Source: Taishania sp965247975 (GTDB lineage Bacteria > Bacteroidota > Bacteroidia > Flavobacteriales_D > Crocinitomicaceae). Taken from it: DNA of 64,000 nucleotides. Positions 62,089-64,000 of this stretch are shown here, piece after piece; position 1 is the first letter of the stretch; each line of letters opens with the position of its first letter. Both the position numbers and the translations under genes were made by a program. The stretch lies in contig OZ252050.1 of assembly GCA_965247975.1 (NCBI GenBank), positions 806,001-870,000 on the forward strand. The letters are read 5' to 3'. The notes under the pieces were generated by a model. The model was given only the letters and a program-made list of their open reading frames with translations. It ran no database searches and was not told the DNA's origin.

Positions 62089-62610
62089 ATGAATAGAGAA
62101 GAAAAAGCACAGTACATAGACGATTTAGCAACTGAATTATCAAGCGCAAATGTGTTCTATTTAGCTGACACGTCTGGTTTGACAGTTGAGGTAGTGAATC
62201 AACTACGAAGAAGATGTTTCCAAGCGGAAATCCAAATGAGAGTAGTGAAAAACACTCTTTTGGAAAAAGCAATGGAAAAAGTAGATGGCAAAGACTTTGG
62301 TGATTTAAATACCACCTTGGCTGGAGCAACTTCTATCATGTTTTCTGAAGTAGGTAATTCGCCAGCAAAATTAATCCAAGAGTTTCGTAAGAAAAATGCG
62401 AAACCAATTCTAAAAGGCGCATTCATTAACGAAGCAATTTATATTGGTGATAACCAAATTGATGCTTTAGTTAACTTGAAAAGCAAAGACGAAGTTATTG
62501 GTGAAATTATCGGATTGCTACAAAGTCCTGCTAAAAACGTTATTTCTGGACTTAAAGGTGCTGGCGGAAAAATCGCTGGTATCCTTAAAACGCTCGAAGA
62601 AAGAGCTTAA
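62089..62610 (+). CDS. rplJ: 50S ribosomal protein L10
   Basis: A 173-residue L10, stalk base protein, with the N-terminal rRNA-binding domain (NREEKAQYIDDLATELSSAN; LRRRCFQAEIQMRVVKNT) and the C-terminal helix that carries L7/L12 dimers. It lies 11 bp after rplA. Confidence 0.96.
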   Translation: MNREEKAQYIDDLATELSSANVFYLADTSGLTVEVVNQLRRRCFQAEIQMRVVKNTLLEKAMEKVDGKDFGDLNTTLAGATSIMFSEVGNSPAKLIQEFRKKNAKPILKGAFINEAIYIGDNQIDALVNLKSKDEVIGEIIGLLQSPAKNVISGLKGAGGKIAGILKTLEERA

Positions 62611-62648
62611 ATTAATTAATTATTAAGAACCCTTTAAAAACAAATAAA

Positions 62649-63032
62649 ATGGCTGATTTAAAAGAAATGGCGGAAGCGCTAGTAAATTTAACAGTAAAAG
62701 AAGTTAATGAGTTAGCTACTATCCTTAAGGATGAGTACGGAATTGAACCTGCTGCTGCAGCTGCTGTAATGGTTGCTGGTGGTGGTGCTGGTGCTGGAGC
62801 TGGTGAAGCTGCTGAAGAAAAAACTGAATTCGATGTAATCTTGAAATCAGGTGGTCAAAGCAAATTAGCTGTAGTTAAATTAGTAAAAGAATTGACTGGT
62901 CAAGGTTTGAAAGAAGCAAAAGATCTAGTTGATAATGCACCTTCAACTTTGAAAGAAGGAGTTTCTAAAGATGAGGCTGCTGGTCTTAAAGCATCTTTAG
63001 AAGATGCTGGAGCTGAAGTTGAGATTAAATAA
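62649..63032 (+). CDS. rplL: 50S ribosomal protein L7/L12
   Basis: A 127-residue stalk protein: N-terminal dimerisation domain, the Ala/Gly-rich hinge (about residues 36-55) and C-terminal domain FDVILKSGGQSKLAVVKLVK that recruits translational GTPases. It is the last gene before the rplL-rpoB attenuator region. Confidence 0.97.
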   Translation: MADLKEMAEALVNLTVKEVNELATILKDEYGIEPAAAAAVMVAGGGAGAGAGEAAEEKTEFDVILKSGGQSKLAVVKLVKELTGQGLKEAKDLVDNAPSTLKEGVSKDEAAGLKASLEDAGAEVEIK

Positions 63033-63055
63033 TCTCTCTTTATAATTTTTTGGAA

Positions 63056-63089
63056 AGGCGCCCTTCCGCACGTTTGTGGAAGGGGGCCT
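63056..63089 (+). terminator. rplL-rpoB hairpin (attenuator or processing site)
   Basis: AGGC plus CCCTTCC (63056-63067) pair with GGAAGGG and GCCT (63078-63089), with one G-G mismatch. The following bases are only moderately T-rich, so partial termination or RNase cleavage is plausible, as between rplL and rpoB in E. coli. Confidence 0.65.
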
Positions 63090-63100
63090 ATTCTTATTTA

Positions 63101-63122
63101 ATTGCCTAGGCAATATTTTTTA
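63101..63122 (+). terminator. Second small hairpin with T-run before rpoB
   Basis: The perfect palindrome ATTGCCTAGGCAAT (63101-63114) is followed by ATTTTTT. It is a weak, short-stem terminator-like element directly before the rpoB start. Confidence 0.5.
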
Positions 63123-63153
63123 AGTCCATTTTCATAAACAAAAACGTTTGACA

Positions 63154-64000
63154 TTGGCGACACCAAGCAACATAGCAACAAGAGTGAACTTTGCATCAGG
63201 CAAAGCACAGTTTGATTATCCAGATTTTCTCGATATTCAATTAAAGTCTTTCCAAGAATTTTTCCAGTTAGAAACAACTCCGGAAAATAGAGAAAGCGAA
63301 GGTTTATATAAAGTGTTTTCTGAAAATTTCCCAATCACGGATACGAGAAATCAATTCGTGTTGGAATTCTTAGATTACTTTATCGACCCACCAAGATACA
63401 CCATTGAAGAGTGTATTGATCGCGGTTTAACATACAGTGTTCCGCTTAAAGCGAAATTAAAATTGTATTGTACAGATCCTGAACACGAAGATTTTGAAAC
63501 AATCGTTCAAGACGTGTACCTCGGTACAATTCCTTATATGACACCGAAAGGTTCGTTCGTTGTGAACGGTGCTGAACGTGTCATCGTTTCTCAATTGCAT
63601 AGATCTCCAGGTGTTTTCTTCGGACAAAGTCGACATGCAAATGGAACAAAACTATACTCAGCTCGTGTTATTCCTTTCAAAGGTTCATGGATTGAGTTCG
63701 CAACGGATATCAACAACGTGATGTATGCATACATCGATCGTAAGAAAAAATTGCCTGTAACAACTTTGTTCCGTGCAATTGGTTACGAAAGCGATAAAGA
63801 TATCCTTGAAATTTTCGGATTAGCGGATGAAGTGAAAGCGACTAAAGTGAATTTGAAAAAATTAGTTGGTAGAAAATTAGCTGCACGTGTTCTTAAATCT
63901 TGGATCGAAGATTTCGTAGATGAAGATACTGGAGAGGTAGTTTCTATCGAACGAAATGAAGTATTGTTGGATCGTGAGACAATTATTGAAGAGTTTCACA
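63154..64000 (+). CDS. rpoB: RNA polymerase beta subunit, 5' part only
   Basis: The first 282 codons of rpoB; the gene runs off the window. Seen: YPDFLDIQLKSFQEFFQLET, NFPITDTRNQFVLEFLDYF, GTIPYMTPKGSFVVNGAERV and QLHRSPGVFF, all beta-subunit protrusion and lobe sequences. No ATG exists in frame after the stop at 63121. TTG at 63154 gives MATPSNIATRVNFASG, the best N-terminus; TTG at 63148 would add two residues. Confidence 0.95.
   Translation, partial: MATPSNIATRVNFASGKAQFDYPDFLDIQLKSFQEFFQLETTPENRESEGLYKVFSENFPITDTRNQFVLEFLDYFIDPPRYTIEECIDRGLTYSVPLKAKLKLYCTDPEHEDFETIVQDVYLGTIPYMTPKGSFVVNGAERVIVSQLHRSPGVFFGQSRHANGTKLYSARVIPFKGSWIEFATDINNVMYAYIDRKKKLPVTTLFRAIGYESDKDILEIFGLADEVKATKVNLKKLVGRKLAARVLKSWIEDFVDEDTGEVVSIERNEVLLDRETIIEEFH

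Overview
The window is AT-rich chromosomal DNA from a member of the Bacteroidota, most likely Flavobacteriales and close to Crocinitomicaceae (Fluviicola-like). This placement is an inference. It rests on many secreted proteins with type IX secretion system (T9SS) C-terminal signals, a gliding-motility-type C-terminal domain protein, a PorE-like OmpA protein, Bacteroidota-type promoters (TTG-N19-TAnnTTTG), menaquinone genes, and the gene order rpsU-xer-hpf-tRNAs-tuf-trnW-secE-nusG-rplKAJL-rpoB. I see no rRNA operon, CRISPR array, complete insertion sequence or prophage.

Layout: 0-9 kb holds a flavin oxidoreductase, a 1190-residue surface protein, a 124-bp tandem repeat array, an M42 peptidase, a small outer-membrane-like protein and an ABC-F ATPase. 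9-21 kb holds T9SS cargo (an Omp28-like protein, a GH5 glycosidase, a LamG protein). It also has a minus-strand operon (cytochrome c lipoprotein, DODA-type dioxygenase, CoA-transferase, GNAT), the Tex protein and a DEAD-box helicase with a long leader. 21-26 kb carries menC and menA separated by a two-repeat T9SS protein, a TauE/SafE transporter and a hairpin-rich divergent promoter region. 26-30 kb has a second flavin oxidoreductase with a DUF4442 protein, a DUF559 nuclease gene between inverted palindromic repeats, and a rhodanese-DedA-aroE operon.

30-35.4 kb is a compact accessory-looking operon: SDR, two alpha/beta hydrolases (one exported), an exported EthD-like protein, a DinB-like protein and a quinone-oxidoreductase-like enzyme. 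It is divergent from an HxlR regulator and has three similar sequence boxes near its promoters. 35.5-42 kb contains a beta-helix lipoprotein, a hybrid-type propeller histidine kinase with its NarL-type regulator, a second DinB protein and a DUF2279 protein. 42-51 kb has a LOG-family protein, a tight PASTA / T9SS cargo / RluA operon, the PorE-like protein, DUF2851 and PspC.

51-64 kb moves into core functions: an RmlD-like reductase, an NSS transporter with a 47-codon MetS-like small subunit, a helix-hairpin-helix protein, apt, an acyl-CoA dehydrogenase, and the translation/transcription block with five tRNAs, ending inside rpoB. The points most worth a second look are the DUF559 cassette, the HxlR-linked operon and its boxes, the 124-bp tandem repeat, the hairpins at 25.7 kb, and the terminator that overlaps the xer start codon.
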